Assembly (NCBI GenBank): GCA_015478945.1
Contig: JABUQX010007716.1
Location: 45,001 to 67,500 of the forward strand
DNA from: Trachelipus rathkii
Taxonomy: Eukaryota > Arthropoda > Malacostraca > Isopoda > Trachelipodidae
Direction: 5' to 3'
Length of the DNA stretch: 22,500 bases
A program made the translations under genes and the position numbers. Under the pieces are notes generated by a model. The model made no database searches. It saw nothing but the letters and a program-made list of their open reading frames with translations, and was not told the origin of the DNA. Shown in pieces: positions 22,363 to 22,500 of the stretch (positions are counted from its first letter, which is position 1; each line of letters opens with the position of its first letter).

Positions 22363-22500
22363 GCAAAATAATGGCAACATACCAATAGATAAATCGCGGT
22401 TGAAAAAATCTATGCTTTTATGATCTAAAATTCGATTGCATTTTCTAGAAAAATTTCAATGCAAATTTAAAATAATAATAATAAGAAGAAAATTTAGATC
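22362..22500. other. Short AT-rich end, nothing recognised
   Basis: Unremarkable AT-rich sequence with a four-unit AAT run near 22470. No feature can be supported. Confidence 0.5.

Noticed and set aside
21968..22388. Three overlapping 104-130 codon frames of Ile, Leu and Tyr
   Set aside because: They are three readings of the interrupted (ATT)n array.

Overview
The window looks like repeat-dominated intergenic DNA from an animal nuclear genome, most likely an arthropod and plausibly a decapod crustacean. The reasons are very dense, long AT, AAT and ATT microsatellites, strongly AT-rich spacer DNA, and broken copies of three transposon classes: a Ty3/gypsy LTR retrotransposon, a hAT DNA transposon and a non-LTR retrotransposon. 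The placement is inference from this repeat style; no host gene anchors it. I found no intact protein-coding gene, tRNA, rRNA or CRISPR array.

Layout. 1-1731 (minus) is a decayed gag-like gene with a zinc knuckle and a low-complexity N-terminus, running off the left edge. 1763-4050 is AT-rich spacer with (AT)n, a 279-bp (AAT)n array and a perfect hairpin. 4052-4571 is a 520-bp element with imperfect 46-50 bp terminal inverted repeats, lying between two (AT)n arrays. 4577-6709 is mostly microsatellite (AT, GA, CA, CTT, CGATAT) plus three 37-bp hairpin-forming tandem units. 6710-8162 is a hAT element bounded by 11-bp inverted repeats with GCGGAT hexamer arrays just inside both ends; it carries a broken C-terminal transposase on the minus strand. 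8164-9150 holds more (AT)n, short dispersed repeats and a tRNA-SINE-like segment. 9160-12129 (plus) is a broken Ty3/gypsy pol with protease, reverse transcriptase, RNase H and integrase in that order.

12130-18730 is AT-rich or unrecognised DNA with two ORFs of doubtful reality. 18742-20200 (plus) is a broken LINE reverse transcriptase. 21005-21972 holds about 2.2 copies of a 444-445 bp tandem repeat, bracketed by (ATT)n arrays at 20939-20996 and 21973-22361.

No pathway or operon can be read here. The recurrent theme is transposable elements whose edges coincide with simple-sequence arrays. Every recognisable coding region carries stops or frameshifts, and the Ty3/gypsy integrase has also lost a catalytic aspartate. 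I did not find a convincing new biological system; the best second-look items are the hAT element with hexamer ends, the 520-bp inverted-repeat element and the 445-bp tandem repeat.
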